DNA of 64,000 nt, taken from contig NC_018211.1 of the NCBI RefSeq assembly GCF_000219625.1, positions 186,001-250,000 on the forward strand, given 5' to 3'. Below the pieces are notes generated by a model that was not told where the DNA came from, made no database searches, and worked only from the letters and a program-made list of their open reading frames with translations. Below, in pieces: positions 1-12,053 of this stretch. Each line of letters starts with the position of its first letter. Position 1 is the first letter of the stretch. The translations under genes and the position numbers were made by a program. The DNA is from Zymoseptoria tritici IPO323 (Eukaryota; Ascomycota; Dothideomycetes; Mycosphaerellales; Mycosphaerellaceae).

Positions 1-892
1 GAATGACCATTGGGCGTGGTGTCTCGTTGGCGTCGAAGAATGCCAGCGCCTCTTGCGCTGGGAAGAGCGAGTAGAGCTTCTCTGCGAGGAAGGGCGAGTA
101 TCCGTAGTATGTGCAGATGTCCTTCAGCAAGGCTTGTGTGTAGTCCGCGCGACTCTTGCCCGGTTCGCCCAACTCTTTGAAGCTCGACAAGACACGAACT
201 GTCTCGGTGATTCGTGTTCGGAGAAGTTGGAGGTCGGGTGCGAGAAGGCTCGGCTTCTGCTCGTCGTCATCGTCGTCGTCGATCAAATCGTTGGCAATGT
301 TCGTTTGCATAGCATCGTCGCGAAGTTCTGCCTCTGCGTCTGCAGCCTCTTGCGCTTGTTCCTCGTCGAGTTTTCGGGACAATCCAGCAATGTTCGCCGC
401 CGTGAGCTTCTCCTCCGCATCTGAGTCCTCGTCTTCGGACCACATCATCTTGCCGCGCACCACCTCTTCATCGGAGTCCATGAAATCATCTTCGGACAGT
501 GGAGCCCCTCCACCCTCGCTCGCAGAGTCTTCGCCGTCCAGATCATTGAGGTCGGCTTGAATGCCTGTCGCAGCATCGTCGATATCGGAGGCATCGTCAT
601 CGGATTCGGGCTCCACGGGTTTCTTCGACTTGACGACCTTCTTACTGACAGGCTTGCCCTTCGCACGCCCAGGACCTTTCGCATCGCCATTGACTGTTCG
701 AGTGCCATTTGTGCTCGCCTTGTTCCCGTTCCCGTTCGTCGTGGACTTTTTCGCAGCTCTCGGCTCGACAGTCTTCTGTTTCTTGATCGCACTGGTAGTA
801 GGAGCAGCGAGCTTGCGCTTCCTCGTCACAAGTGATTCATCCAGAGGAGCTGGATCGGCTTGCTTCTTTCCCATGCGACGTCCGACTCCCAT
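1..892 (-). CDS. NOP2: 25S rRNA (cytosine-C5) methyltransferase Nop2, N-terminal part (runs off the left edge)
   Basis: The minus-strand frame is open from an ATG at 892 to the window edge, about 297 codons. It begins MGVGRRMGKK, the usual start of fungal Nop2. A low-complexity basic and acidic N-terminus follows (KKQK and KSKK runs, then DDD/SEDED tracts), and then the conserved pre-catalytic region, where TYYGYSPFLAEKLYSLFP and ANETPRPMVI are readable. Nop2 is a nucleolar SAM-dependent enzyme that methylates a cytosine in large-subunit rRNA and is needed for 60S assembly. The SAM-binding and catalytic cysteine motifs lie beyond the window. No intron is visible in this part. Identification rests on remembered family sequence and is strong. 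Confidence 0.93.
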   Translation of the reverse strand, partial: MGVGRRMGKKQADPAPLDESLVTRKRKLAAPTTSAIKKQKTVEPRAAKKSTTNGNGNKASTNGTRTVNGDAKGPGRAKGKPVSKKVVKSKKPVEPESDDDASDIDDAATGIQADLNDLDGEDSASEGGGAPLSEDDFMDSDEEVVRGKMMWSEDEDSDAEEKLTAANIAGLSRKLDEEQAQEAADAEAELRDDAMQTNIANDLIDDDDDDEQKPSLLAPDLQLLRTRITETVRVLSSFKELGEPGKSRADYTQALLKDICTYYGYSPFLAEKLYSLFPAQEALAFFDANETPRPMVI

Positions 893-2189
893 ATTGGCGG
901 TTGTAGTGAATGTTTGATGTGCGAGGTCAATGTCCGAGAATTCTTTCGGAGGTCAAAAATGTTAAAGCTCGGGGAAGACTTGCCGATCAGACCCTGGCGA
1001 AACTCCACACTCTGAAGTACGAAGTAAAAGGACATAGAGACTTCACTTCAAGACGAATCCGGTGGTACCCAGTTGGACATGGCACAAGACGATGGGCGAG
1101 GAGCAGTCAATGGGAGTCAATTTGGAGAATGTCATTTCAGCGACATATCACTGCAACCAATGTCTGTCCCGACACCAGCATTCACACGCTGCTGAGCTTG
1201 GTCCGTCCATTGTACGAGTGGTATATTTCAAAGGCTACAATATAGGCATACATACTCGCCAGTGGTCAGTGTTCGCTGCCACTTCGGCATCATGAGTGTT
1301 TAAAGAGCTGCCAACTGCGCATTGGCGTGTTCGAACAGTGCATTCGCCAGTAGTTGACCGGCAGAGCTCTTGTGATGCCGTAGTCGGGCACCGCTACAGG
1401 TGCAGTGGTGGCTACAGGCGTACGTTCAGTCAGTCCACAAACAAGGATGCTCCAGGCAAGACTTGATGCTGCCAATTGAGTCGTCGAGTTCGTGATGGTG
1501 ATCCCTCGTAGTGGTTGGGCATCCTAGCATTGATCGTTAGCAATAGTTCTGGAGAAGATATTTCGTTGTTGATTATCGATGCGAAGTGAGCAGATCAGAG
1601 TGTGAATACGTTCTCAACATAGTCTTTTTAGACAGGGATAACTGTAATAGTGTAGTATCATCATTGCAGAAGGAAGGAATGGGGCGGAGGGAGGATTGGC
1701 GGAAGAGGAGTTGAATACTCACAGAATGCGTTGATCTACGCCGGTAGGTGAGCAGCGCGCAATTGCCTACGTTTTGATCAGTCACGATGCGAAGAATAGA
1801 CCCGCACAGAAATGAGAATGATGGTAGAAGGTTGATGGTAAAGGAAACTGGGAGAAAAAATAAGTTTTGGCGAGAGATATCTCCGGCAGAAGTTCGGATG
1901 TCGAATCGCACCGATCCCCCTGCGCCAACGACCTTCACACACTTTCGCAGCCTACGTTCTCTCACTGTCCCATCCTCCATTCACCAACAGAAACGCCCGA
2001 TCTCCGGAAGCCAGGCTTTCTCGGAGCTGTCATACTTGCTATTGTCGTGCTCGTCCGTCCGTCATACCTCACACTTCCTTCCGCATGATCGATCCGGCAC
2101 CCTGGTAGATCGAGCGCGACGCGCCAACCTTCACCACCCCTGGCGTTCTCTATCGAGCCTTCGCGCTCAACGACTCGTCCGGCGACGCC
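893..2189. other. Intergenic region between NOP2 and the GT32 gene
   Basis: NOP2 (minus) and the GT32 gene (plus) diverge from this 1.3-kb stretch, so it should hold both promoters and 5' leaders. Short open frames exist on both strands (for example 1573-1980 minus and 1787-2189 plus), but none has a recognisable domain or convincing codon texture. A pyrimidine-rich stretch sits at about 1960-2010. I see no RNA gene. Confidence 0.5.
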
Positions 2190-3272
2190 ATGCGACGAGG
2201 TGTAGCCATATTCCTCGGATGTACCGTCATATTCCTTGTACTCGCGGTTCACCAAGTCTGGACGCTGCTGGAGCTCCTCTTCATCAAGGGACTTGAAGAT
2301 GCTATCCTACGAGAAGAACTCCCAGCGCTGGGGTCGGAGCGTGAGGATACACGGAAACATTTGATCCCGAAGATCATACACCAGACCTACGTCAACACCA
2401 GTATACCAGAGGTGTGGAAAGAGGCGCAAGCAAGCTGTCTGGCTCTGCACAAGGAACCGGAGTGGGAGTATAAGCTATGGACTGATGCCATGTCGGTGGA
2501 CTTCATTGCTTCAGAATACCCGGACTTCTTGGACACGTTTAAGGGATATCGATATCCGATCGAGCGTGCAGATGCTATTCGGTACTTCGTGCTGGACCAC
2601 TATGGAGGAATATATCTCGATCTGGATGATGGTTGTGCCCGTCCCATGGAGCCTCTGCTCAGCTATCCCGCGTTCGTGCGCAAGACTTCACCTACAGGTA
2701 TCAGCAACGATGTGATGGGTGCTGTCCCGCATCATCCCTTCTTCAGGCTGGTCATGAAAGAGTTGCACAAGTTCGATCGAAGCTGGATTCTGCCATACAT
2801 CACCGTCATGGCCAGTACAGGTCCTCTGTTTCTGAGTGTGATATGGCGGCACTACGGCGACAATGGATATAACGTTGGCGATGGTGCAGATGGCGGACGC
2901 ATACGAATCTTGTTCCCAGAGCTGTATCAGGGCAGCAAATGGAGCTTCTTCACTCATCACGTTGGGAATAGCTGGCACAGCAACGATTCGGATTTGATGT
3001 TCTGGGTGAGTCTAGTCTTCAAGCCTTGCGAATCATCACACTAACGCAGCGGCCAGATGTCGCGGCATTGGCGACTTGTAACAGCTTTTGGCTTCATCGT
3101 TGGATTTGGATTGTTGTTTCTTGGGTGGGTGATCTACCGTCGACAATTTCTCGCAGCGCCGCCCGATACACTACCCACATGGAAAAAGCGATCCGTTCGA
3201 CAGCGGATCCCATTCTGGGCAAGGAGAAGCGCGCAGAGAGAGTACGAAATGATAAATCGCCATGAGCCTTAG
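2190..3272 (+). CDS. Mannosyl phosphorylinositol ceramide synthase catalytic subunit (GT32, SUR1/CSH1 type)
   Basis: Two exons, 2190-3005 and 3057-3272. The 51-bp phase-0 intron starts GTGAGT, has CTAAC about 10 nt before the end, and ends CCAG. The protein is 343 residues. A signal-anchor helix spans about 4-27. The GT32 opening motif PKIIHQTYVN is at 60-69, ERADAIRY at 125-132, and the DxD nucleotide-sugar/metal site at 144-146 (IYLDLDDG). A second hydrophobic segment follows the intron (VTAFGFIVGFGLLFLGWVI), with a basic tail. Family knowledge: these Golgi membrane enzymes transfer mannose from GDP-mannose to inositol phosphorylceramide, with Csh2/Csg2 as regulatory partner. The first exon alone would end in a false tail, so the splice is well supported. 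Which paralogue (SUR1 or CSH1) cannot be decided. Confidence 0.9.
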
Positions 3273-3827
3273 CGTTGGCGGATGGACATTTGCTTCGAGC
3301 GATTTAGCGAAGGCGTTGAAGGGTTTGATCCGCAAGGGCTTTGGCATAGGATGCGAGGTGCTTGTGTGTAGATATGATACCCAGGTGCGGCATGAACAGC
3401 GATGCCACACATGTACACGATGATCAGCGAGTGAGAGATGCCTCGCAGAGACCGGAACGGTCGAGCCTTAATCGCGCCGCACCGCAATTGACAACTGTCG
3501 GGAATCGGTGGCCTTTGCGCGCTGCAATCATGCATTCGATTCCTCCCGAAGCACTGCATGTGCGAGACGAGCGACAAGAGCTCTAGCTGTCGGGCTGCTG
3601 TCCCACGTGCGTAGCGCCATTGGACCACGGCAGATCTTGAACCTTGTGCCTCGAGCTTTCCGTCATCGCTCGAACAACATTACTTTTCTGCACGTGGAGA
3701 AGGCACTGCGGAGTCTGCGGGAGTGCTTGGAGAGCAGCAGCATGGAGATAAGTAGAGGCAACCATTCCAATCACTCTTTCGAGGTAACGCTGGTATTCAT
3801 CCTTCTCAACTTCAACATTCACCAATA
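3273..3827. other. Intergenic region upstream of the AIM6-like gene
   Basis: This 555-bp stretch holds the 3' end of the GT32 transcript and the promoter of the next plus-strand gene. Overlapping open frames on both strands are under 120 codons and lack recognisable domains. Nothing else is seen. Confidence 0.4.
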
Positions 3828-4891
3828 ATGCTCTCCCCAATGCTTCCAATTCTGGCCATGGCTTCGACCATGGCCTATGCCCAGTCCGACATTCCTCTGC
3901 CCGGACATCTTGAGTCTATTCTCGTTCAGGCTCAGAATGACTCCATCTACACTTACCCAACTCAACTGACGTCCGGGATCATTCCAAAGGGCATCCACAG
4001 CCACAACGATTACTGGCGACCTGTCCCTTTCTACTCCGCACTGGCCGTCGGTGCCATCAGCGTGGAAGCGGATGTCTGGCTCTACAATGATACTCTGCAT
4101 GTGGGCCACGAAGAGAGCGCTTTGACGAACGATCGAACCTTCGACGCATTGTACATCCAGCCAATTCTCCGCGTGCTGAACAGCCAGAACCCGAACTCGA
4201 CCTTCGTGCCAAAAGGTCAGGCCAAGCACGGTGTCTTTGATGCATCTGCCGGTCAGACACTCTATCTCTTCGTCGATCTCAAGACCGATGGGCCGAAGAC
4301 TTGGCCATATGTTGTCCGTGCCTTGCAACCACTGAGGGATGCCGGCTACTTGACGAAGTTCAATGGCACCGGGATTGAGACTGGACCAGTGACTGTTGTG
4401 GGCACTGGCAACACGCCATTGAATCAGATACAATGCGGTATGTATGCAACATGCGAAAGCCCCGTCGGTAGTTCGAGCCTACTTCTGGGTCCATTGCCGT
4501 CTCTACCTGTCGCGATGTCTCATGCTCAAGCCACGACTGACTTTTCCCCCTCCAAGTTCAAAATCGAGATTTCTTCTTCGACGCCAAGCTCGACCTGTTG
4601 AACACGACCCAAAGTAACATTACGTCCGACGTATCGCCCATCGCCAGCACCTCGTTTGCGTCGCAGTTCGGCCAAGTGCGAAGCGGTGTGATGAATGACA
4701 CTCAGCTGGCGAAGTTGAGAAGCCAGATTGCGGTTGCGAAATCGAAGAACGTCCTCGTGCGCTATTGGGATCAGCCACTCTGGCCCATCGGAACGAGGAA
4801 TGCCATCTGGAGGCTGCTGTGGAATGAGGGCGCGGGTCTGCTCAATTCAGATGACCTCGCTGGCAGTGCGGACTTCTGGCAAATGGAATGA
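3828..4891 (+). CDS. AIM6-like secreted phosphodiesterase-fold protein
   Basis: Two exons, 3828-4437 and 4557-4891, with a 119-bp intron (GTATGT donor, AAG acceptor, phase 1). The splice joins the upstream frame to a segment reading RDFFFDAKL, which matches the (R)DYFFDAP block of fungal AIM6 proteins and supports the junction. The protein is 314 residues. A signal peptide covers about 1-18 (hydrophobic, ending AYAQ). The PLC-like/GDPD-type N-terminal motif HSHNDYWR is at 57-64 and EADVW at 80-84. The RYWDQPLWP motif lies near the C-terminus. Several N-x-S/T sites fit secretion. Yeast AIM6 was named from a mitochondrial-inheritance screen; the substrate is unknown. The acceptor is less certain than the donor. 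Confidence 0.85.
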
Positions 4892-5087
4892 TGACCATGA
4901 TGCGATGAGCGACCAGTCGCGTAGCCGCAATTGGGAGTTTGGAGCAGGCTCCCGGGAGCTGGCTTCCACGGTGCGAATTGGTGTCTTGCGGACAGCGGGG
5001 ATTCAATAGCACATCATGAGACGTCCTGTATCGCAGCGGCGGACAAATGAAGTACCCATGGGCTCAATAGTCGAGCCTCGAGCTCTG

Positions 5088-6577
5088 TTACGGGCCGGTT
5101 TCAACCATAATCTCCGGATGAGAGTCTGCGACGGCTTTGAGTTCCGAGAATGCAGGCTTGTTCTTTTTCGCTTCTCCTGGACCTTCGGACTTGAATTGGT
5201 AGCCACGCATACTATAATATCATCAGCGCATGAACGCAGAATGTCAGTATCAAGGCGCTCACCGTGGACCTTGCCCAGTCTTGTCCGGCAGATCACTTTC
5301 ATACGCCCTTTCGAACGCAAAGACGTCCTGGTCGAAGGTGTCTCGCGCGATGCTTTCGCGAATGCCCGCGAAAAAGCGGTCCACGATGTGGTGATTATGG
5401 ATTTGAAGCAGCACCCAGCCTAGCATCTCCTTTGCGGCCAGCAAATGTTGAACGTAAGCTCGGTGGTGATTGGTACAGGCGTAACATGTGCATCCTTTAC
5501 GGAGAGAAGAGACATCCACCGCATGAGTAGGGTTCCACATATCGATTCCAAGTGTTGCGAGATCAGCAGTATGTCCGGTCGTTGGCTTCTCAACCGTTTC
5601 CGGGAACGTGAAGTCCAGAGCAATACCGGCGTCTGTAGCAGCACCTGTGAAGGGTACAATCATGATGTCCATTCCAGCTCGTACATGCTGGAGGACTGCG
5701 TGCGGACTTTCGGGTGCGGTGAAGTCGAGTCGTGGTAGGTCGGAGAGATATCCTGGGATATCACCCAGCGTGTCAAGGCTGTACAGCGCAAGGCCCGAGA
5801 CGTCGGCTGACACCTCTCCAGCGACACAGTCCACAAGCGCCTCCTGCTTGGAGCATGGAAGAGGCAACAACGATGCAAACAGTTTGCTTGCACCGTTCGA
5901 CCTTGATCGTGACCTCTCAGTTTTGTGCAACTTCGCATGACTTTGCAACCAAGCAATGGACCGATCCTCAGCCTTGATAACTCTCTTGCTTCCTAGTGCA
6001 CGACCATACGGTATGTCACCCAATGCCACCACGATGTCGACTCCCAGATCTTCCGAGGCATTTGCATAGTCGCGAGGGTTGAGATGTTGAAAGCCTACAG
6101 CCGTACATATCGAGACAGAGGAGTTGGTGTTGGAATTCGCGGCGGGCGAAACGAGGGGCTTAGTCCTCCGAGCGCCGAGTACAAGCAGAGTATCTTGAGG
6201 CAAGGCAGTGAAGCTTCGCAACGGCGACTTGCCGACAGGGACTGGCAGCTCATACACAGGTGCTTTTGGAGATCGTTCGATGACTAGGGAACGACTGTGA
6301 GTTTGCAGACGGCGAAGTCAGCGACTGCTGGTTGAACAAAATGCTCGAACTGGGACAGCTTACAGTCTTCGAGCGCAACGTAGACGCCATTGAGATCAGT
6401 GTCTCGCTTGAATGTGTCCTGCGTAATGTGTGGGACTATGCCGCGGGAAGTGTTGGCCAGGAAGTGCGGCGTGTCGATCGCTTGTCGGCCAGGGAGGACC
6501 AATCTGCCCAGTCGTGGAGTCGAATGTCCGGCGGACTTGACCACCGTGAACATTTCGTCCGACAGAGAGTCACTCAT
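5088..6577 (-). CDS. Queuine tRNA-ribosyltransferase accessory subunit 2 (QTRT2-like)
   Basis: Three exons on the minus strand: 6364-6577, 5263-6283 and 5088-5211. Introns are 6284-6363 (GTAAGC...CCCTAG) and 5212-5262 (GTGAGC...TTATAG). Together they give 1359 nt, 452 residues, in one frame. The first junction restores LEDFIERSP and the second restores QGPRMRGYQ, both as expected for the family. The zinc site CxCxxC is at about 336-341 with its histidine near 367, in the block GCTCYACTNHHRAY. Early blocks include PGRQAIDTPHFLANTSRG. QTRT2 pairs with catalytic QTRT1 to exchange guanine 34 for queuine in GUN-anticodon tRNAs. Its start is 186 bp from thymidylate kinase, which is transcribed away from it. 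Confidence 0.93.
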
Positions 6578-6763
6578 CTTGAGAGTGTGGTGCTAGATCT
6601 CCAACGCATTGTAAGAGATCCGGCTCATGAGATAACTATTTGCTGCAAAGGTGAAGTTCAGCTTCAAAGTTGAAGCTGAACGCGCCAAGCCAGGAATCGC
6701 GAATCTCACACGTCTTTGGAAGTCTCGAAGTACATCTTCTCCATCAACATCACAAACGACGAC

Positions 6764-7426
6764 ATGTCTTCCGGCACGTCTCGAGGCCATTTGATCGTCT
6801 TCGAAGGTCTCGATCGCTCCGGCAAGAGCACTCAATGCGCACGACTGGTAGATCACCTCCGCTCTCAAGGCAAAGAAGTCTTCCATCAACGCTTTCCGGA
6901 CCGGACGACTGTGATCGGACAGATGATCAACAGCTATCTCAGTGGGACATCATCGCAGGAGGACCATGCCATTCATCTCTTGTTTTCAGCAAACCGCTGG
7001 GAGGCCTCCGAATCGATAAGACAGCACATTGAAAGGGGAACTACTGTGGTCGTTGATCGATATTACTACTCTGGTTGTGTCTACTCTGCAGCCAAGCAGA
7101 ATCCTGCCATGGACCTTGCGTGGTGTCGGCATCCTGAGATTGGCTTGCCACGTCCCGACTTGTGTCTGTTTCTGGACATCGCTGCTGAGGAGGCTGCTAA
7201 ACGCGGTGGCTTTGGCACCGAACGATACGAGAAACAGGAACTTCAGGACAGAGTGCGAGACTTGTTTGCCGAGTTGCAAACTCATCCGGACGAGGCTGAA
7301 GACATCGTCGTGATTGATGCTGGTCAGAGTGTCGAGACAGTAGAGCAAAGCATTCACGACGCAGTAGGACGCCGGCTCGATGGAGAGCATGCTGTCGGCC
7401 CAGTGAGATACATTCAACCGTGGTGA
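6764..7426 (+). CDS. CDC8: Thymidylate kinase (dTMP kinase)
   Basis: Single exon, 220 residues. The ATG at 6764 is the first in frame; the frame is open upstream only through non-ATG codons. The Walker A loop GLDRSGKS is at 15-22, the DRYYYSG motif at 98-104 and the LID region GGFGTERYE at about 148-156, all intact. The enzyme phosphorylates dTMP to dTDP using ATP, an essential step in dTTP synthesis. Length and order match the fungal CDC8 family. It shares a 186-bp divergent promoter with the QTRT2-like gene. Confidence 0.96.
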   Translation: MSSGTSRGHLIVFEGLDRSGKSTQCARLVDHLRSQGKEVFHQRFPDRTTVIGQMINSYLSGTSSQEDHAIHLLFSANRWEASESIRQHIERGTTVVVDRYYYSGCVYSAAKQNPAMDLAWCRHPEIGLPRPDLCLFLDIAAEEAAKRGGFGTERYEKQELQDRVRDLFAELQTHPDEAEDIVVIDAGQSVETVEQSIHDAVGRRLDGEHAVGPVRYIQPW

Positions 7427-7527
7427 GGGCAACACATTGAAAACGCTACAAATCGAAGCAGCAAGACGGACCTCTCTGAATCACACCATTCGCATGATCC
7501 GGCCACGATCAGCTCTCTTCCTTGACT

Positions 7528-8618
7528 TCAGCTGGCCACTGTTCCTTTATATCCGGCAAAGTCGCCAATGTCCTCTTTGAGAATCTGCGGCAGCTCGTCC
7601 TCGATGTAAGAGCGCTTCCACTCCTTTTCCTGCGGCTGCCACCCCAATTCCCGCAGTCGATTTGCGCGACTCCTGCTGTTCAAACCGAGGACGGCACCTG
7701 TGAAGTCGCCAAACACGTCACCCCACAGACTCTGCTCGAGCTCTTTCGGCTCGGGACTCTCGATTTTGCCTGCCTTGTGCAGCCCTTCGCCAATAGCCTT
7801 TGCAACATCGTACCACGACGGCTCATTATCTCCGGTAGACTCACAGAAGTAGTATGGATTGTCGAGCAGCGTCGATGGAGACGACTTCTCCATGTGGTGC
7901 AGCAGTACAATGTATGCACGAGCCAGATCCAACACATGGATGTTTGATTCGACGCCAAGTCCCTTGCCGACATGAGGTGCGAAGCCATGCTTGAGAGCGA
8001 ATCGTGTGAGGGTCGGGATTTGAATGGTCAGGCGACCGTGATTGGGGTTGACTGGATGTAGGTCAGTAAAGCTTCGAGGGTAACGGGCGCGGTACACGCA
8101 CAACCGAAGATCAACGGCGGAATTATGATGGCCATCTTTGCCTTTTCTCCGAGTTCTTTCTGGCATTTGACAATGGCGATGTCAATCTCACGGTGTGGCG
8201 CGTTGTCTTTGACAGAGTCGACATCGGATCGTTCATCATCGCGGTAGATCTTGTCGCTCTTGTACGCATTGAGAGAACCATCGTCGAGAACACTGGTGCC
8301 AGAAGTGTGGATAAAAGTTGTCATGAGGTTCTTCGACGCCCGCTGTCGCAGTCCATCCAGGACTGCCTGAATACTGGGTAGGTGATCGGCTGTCGCGGTG
8401 TGGATGACGATGTCGCTTTGAGCAGTGTGCTCTGAGATCAGTTGCTTGTCGTTCAGATCGCCGTAGACCACGGATGCTCCGGATTTCTTGATCTGCTCGC
8501 CGTGCTCCTTGCGTCGGACAAGGCCAGTTACCGAGTGGCCTTCATCGACGAGAAGCTCCAGGACATTCCAGCCGATGAAGCCTGGTCCGATGATGAATAC
8601 TGATTTGCTTTGAGACAT
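7528..8618 (-). CDS. NAD(P)-binding Rossmann-fold reductase (extended SDR / NmrA-like)
   Basis: Two exons, 8102-8618 and 7528-8051, with a 50-bp intron (GTGCGT donor, TACTGAC branch, CCAG acceptor). The joined product is 346 residues and reads PLIFGFNPNHGRL across the junction. The ATG at 8618 precedes the dinucleotide-binding loop GPGFIG at 11-16. Later landmarks are VVYGDLND, an FIHTSGTSVLDDG strand, and a C-terminal substrate domain (VHVLDLARAY type). Such proteins are common in fungi as reductases or redox-sensing regulators; the substrate cannot be read from sequence. The classic YxxxK catalytic pair is not obvious, so a regulatory NmrA-like role is possible. It diverges from the striatin gene. 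Confidence 0.85.
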
Positions 8619-9457
8619 TGCCGAGATTGTCCTCAACTTTGGAGATTGTGGAGTCCCGATGAGTGAAGAAGGGAAGCTTCAGACGTCAGTACCTTACAGA
8701 GCTGCGGATTGGTGAGCATGACGATGTTCCGGTCATTCGGGGTGGGGCTCCACGCATATTGCTTCTCTGGCCGACGCTGTGCAAGGCAGTTGATCGAATG
8801 ACATACTCGAGACGATTGTGCCTTTAACCCGGGTATAACAGCCACCCTTCAACTACTGATATACCCCTTCTGCACAATGCAGCGTTGTACACCTTTTGGT
8901 GGGAGCCGTGGTCTGTTACTTATTTTGACAGGAAAAGCCTTGCGAACATTCACTGGGCTTGGAATTGGACCGCTAGGAGTGCGTCGTTTGGGCTCAACTT
9001 ATCCGTTGTCGCTGTGAAATTGTTGTGTTGATGTTCTTCTCCTGCCAAACCCGCGGGCGGACTCTTTCCGGTTGAGCACGTGACGTGGTCGGGAAAGAGC
9101 GGGCGGACACTAAAATGCGGCCCAGGACCTGACGCCGGCGGGAACGACCCTAAGTATCCATCGCATGGGATCTGAGAGAATGAAGCTATAGCACTGCAAC
9201 CTCACCCCAGGACTCACAACAGCGGAGCGGAGTGCATCACTCACTCTCACACCCTCCCGCCGACGACCCGCCGCACACCATCGCTACCAACTCCACATCA
9301 TCCTCTCCGCCCGACCGATCTTTCATCGCAAACCTACGTCGCGTCACGTGTACATTGAGACATACCCCTTCTGCAGCTCCGAACCGATCGCCGCAGCAAA
9401 TGCCACACTCCGCCGTCGGGACTGTGACGCTGACATAGCCCTGGTGGGCGAAAGAGC
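8619..9457. other. Divergent promoter region (reductase / striatin)
   Basis: An 839-bp region between two divergently transcribed genes. It includes a GC-rich segment at about 9030-9150 and a C-rich leader before the striatin ATG. Short open frames around 8633-8845 (minus) and 9232-9545 have no recognisable content. Nothing else is supported. Confidence 0.4.
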
Positions 9458-12053
9458 ATGGCTTTCCAGCCGTCTGGCGGACTGGGCAATGGCGGAGGCC
9501 CCGGTCAGGTCGAGCATCATGGACCGCAGGGAACGGAGTATACATTGCAGGGTTTGTTGTCTACAACAGGAATGAGGACCACGATACTGACTCCACGTAG
9601 GTGTGATGCGCTTCCTCCAGATCGAATGGCATAGTCACGAACGAGCACGAAATTCATGGGACATTGAGCGGGCAGAAATGAAGGCAAAGATTGCGAAACA
9701 GGAAGGAGAATGTCGCCAGGCGAAACGAATTAATGAGCAGCTGGAACGACAAGTGCGCATGCTGGAGCTTGCATTGAAGAACGAGCGTGCCAAAGCGAAG
9801 GGAGTGCAGGGAGGGCCGAATGGTGTCGCGCCAGAGGATAGCGTCACCACGAACGGGGAGAAACAGACCAAACCCGCCTTTCGGCCACATAATTCCTTCT
9901 TGGAGACTGCGGATCTGCAAGAGCCAAGCGAGAAAGAGCGGGAACAATACCTGGACAACACGACCAAGTACCTCAAGAACTGCATGAAGGAGATTCAGTA
10001 TCTTTTGACGCCTCCTCAGCACCCTCCACCACCGCACATGCTGCCCAATGGAAGCTTTGCTGGGCTTCCGGATGCTCCTCTGCCTATGGACGATATGTAC
10101 GCTCGCCATCAGAGAAACTCTCGCGGCTCAGGTCAGGTACTTCCTCAGCCGTCAGCCATGCCAAACCATCAACCGCCTTCAGTGCCCAACAGTCTCCCGC
10201 AGACCTCAAGACAGCAGCAGGAGGAGCTAGGGCAGACCCTGGGATATCCTGAATATACCAATGCCAATCAACAGCCTTCGGAAGTCCTCCAGCCTGGCCT
10301 CCAATCCTCCGAAACTTATGAAGAACAAGTCGAAAACATAACGCATACTTACGACAACCGTGGGCGACCAGTACTCGAGCCAGGTAAACAGCAGCTGTCT
10401 CGCCAAGTTCAGCAACAAATCGATCCCGACAATTGGCAATTCGACGAGGAACCGCCTCCACCACCAGAAAACCCGCCTCCTGAGATACCCCCGCCCAGAC
10501 GACCGGACACTGATCTGTTCCCAAGTGCTGCCAGCGCATCTCAGCTTCCTTCGAAATCTCCTCCGCGGAGTGGCCCATCTCCGCACGGCCGAAGAAAGAG
10601 CTCGCTCGGTTCGCAAGGAATGGAACGGCGGCGCAGCTCTCACGGAAACAAGAGCAGGACTCACGATGGTGCTGAGAGTGCGATAATGAATGATCCGAAT
10701 CTTTTCAAGGTCAAGTTCGCGCTGCGTGGTCATCTTGATGTCGTGCGAAGCGTGATTTTCAGTGGTGGCGGCAGCCCAAGTGAGCCAGAGGTGTGCACAG
10801 CTGGCGACGATGGTACTATCAAACGATGGATAATACCCGCGACATATCAGAACTACAATCCGGGCAATAATGGCGCCGATCTGGACATTCCGGCATATTT
10901 TACGCATAGAGGGCATGAGGGCATTGTGACCTGTCTGGCAGCATGCCCGGCTAGCACTGGATTCAATACCGGAGGACGAGCGAATGGCGATGGCTGGATT
11001 TTCTCTGGCGGACAAGACTGTACTGTTCGCGTTTGGGAAAGAGGACGCGTCGACTCCAAAGCTACCCTCGAAGGTCATACCGATGCTGTGTGGGCCATCT
11101 GCATTCTTCCCGCATCAGTTGGGGTGGTCTTTGGCTCGCAAAGCAGCAACTTCGGCGGCCCCGACAGAGTGCTGCTTGTGTCAGGCTCGGCGGATGGTAC
11201 TGTCAAGGTCTGGGCCATCAGTGCGCCGCCGCAGAGCTCATCACCCTCCACTGGAAGCCGTCGAGGCGTGGGTGGCAGTCGACGACATAGTGTCACCAGC
11301 GGCAGCAACTTTCCTTCGAGTCCACAGCCCAGCTTCGCTAGCAGCACGCCCTTCAGTTCGACACTCATTCACTCCATCGAGCGGCCCGAAGCCTCAAACG
11401 CGAGACCGACCAGCATCTGCCCACTGTCCCCATCTGGCGAGACATTCGTCGTCAGCTATTCGGATTCCTCGGTACTGATATTTGACACAAGGACAGGCGA
11501 GGAGGTCATTGGAATGGCGAGCAATGAGACTTATGACGGGACGATGAATACCAGCATTAATGCCGTTGTTGCTACTAGCCTTGGCCTCGAAGGGTCTGGT
11601 ACGAGTAGCATTGACGCAGCAAGAGGACTTGAGTCTGACGAGGTCGGCGGAGGAGCTACCGGCGGAAGAGCGGGTGCGGAAGGTATTGTCATCACTGGGC
11701 ACGAAGACCGCTTTGTCCGGTTTTTCGATGCCAATAGTGGTAAGTTTTTACTCCCGTACATATTGATCACAACTAACGACCATTCAGGACAGTCGACCTA
11801 CGCTATGCTTGCCCACGCGATGCCGATCTCTGCTTTGTGTCTGTCAAGAGATGGTCGGGAGCTTGTGTCAGGGAGCCACGATGCAGGGATTCGAATCTGG
11901 AGTATGGAGAAGCGCGCGTGTACTCAAGAGCTGAACGCTCACAGAGTATCGCGAGGAGAGGGAGTGACTGCTATCGTCTGGAGCAGCGATGGCAGGCTTC
12001 TTGTGAGCGCGGGCGGTGACGGCTGTGCTAAAATCTTCTTTAAGAACATTTGA
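9458..12053 (+). CDS. Striatin family WD40 scaffold of the STRIPAK complex (Pro11-like)
   Basis: Three exons: 9458-9551, 9601-11739 and 11788-12053. Introns are 9552-9600 (49 bp) and 11740-11787 (48 bp; in frame, so it can be overlooked as coding). Total 2499 nt, 832 residues. The first junction restores YTLQGVMRFLQIEW, the striatin signature that covers the caveolin-binding motif and precedes the coiled coil (about 45-95, IERAEMKAKIAKQEGECRQA). A long disordered Pro/Gln/Ser-rich linker follows. A C-terminal WD40 propeller spans about 375-832 (GHLDVVRSV, GHEGIVTCL, GHTDAVWAI, AHAMPISAL and similar repeat starts). In fungi this protein scaffolds PP2A and MOB3 and is needed for cell fusion, septation and fruiting. 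The first exon uses the only sensible upstream ATG. Confidence 0.94.

Noticed and set aside
156..560. Ser-rich plus-strand open frame
   Set aside because: Antisense of the acidic and basic N-terminus of NOP2, whose frame matches a conserved family.
10227..11078. 283-codon minus-strand open frame
   Set aside because: Lies inside the striatin coding exon on the other strand and has no family resemblance.
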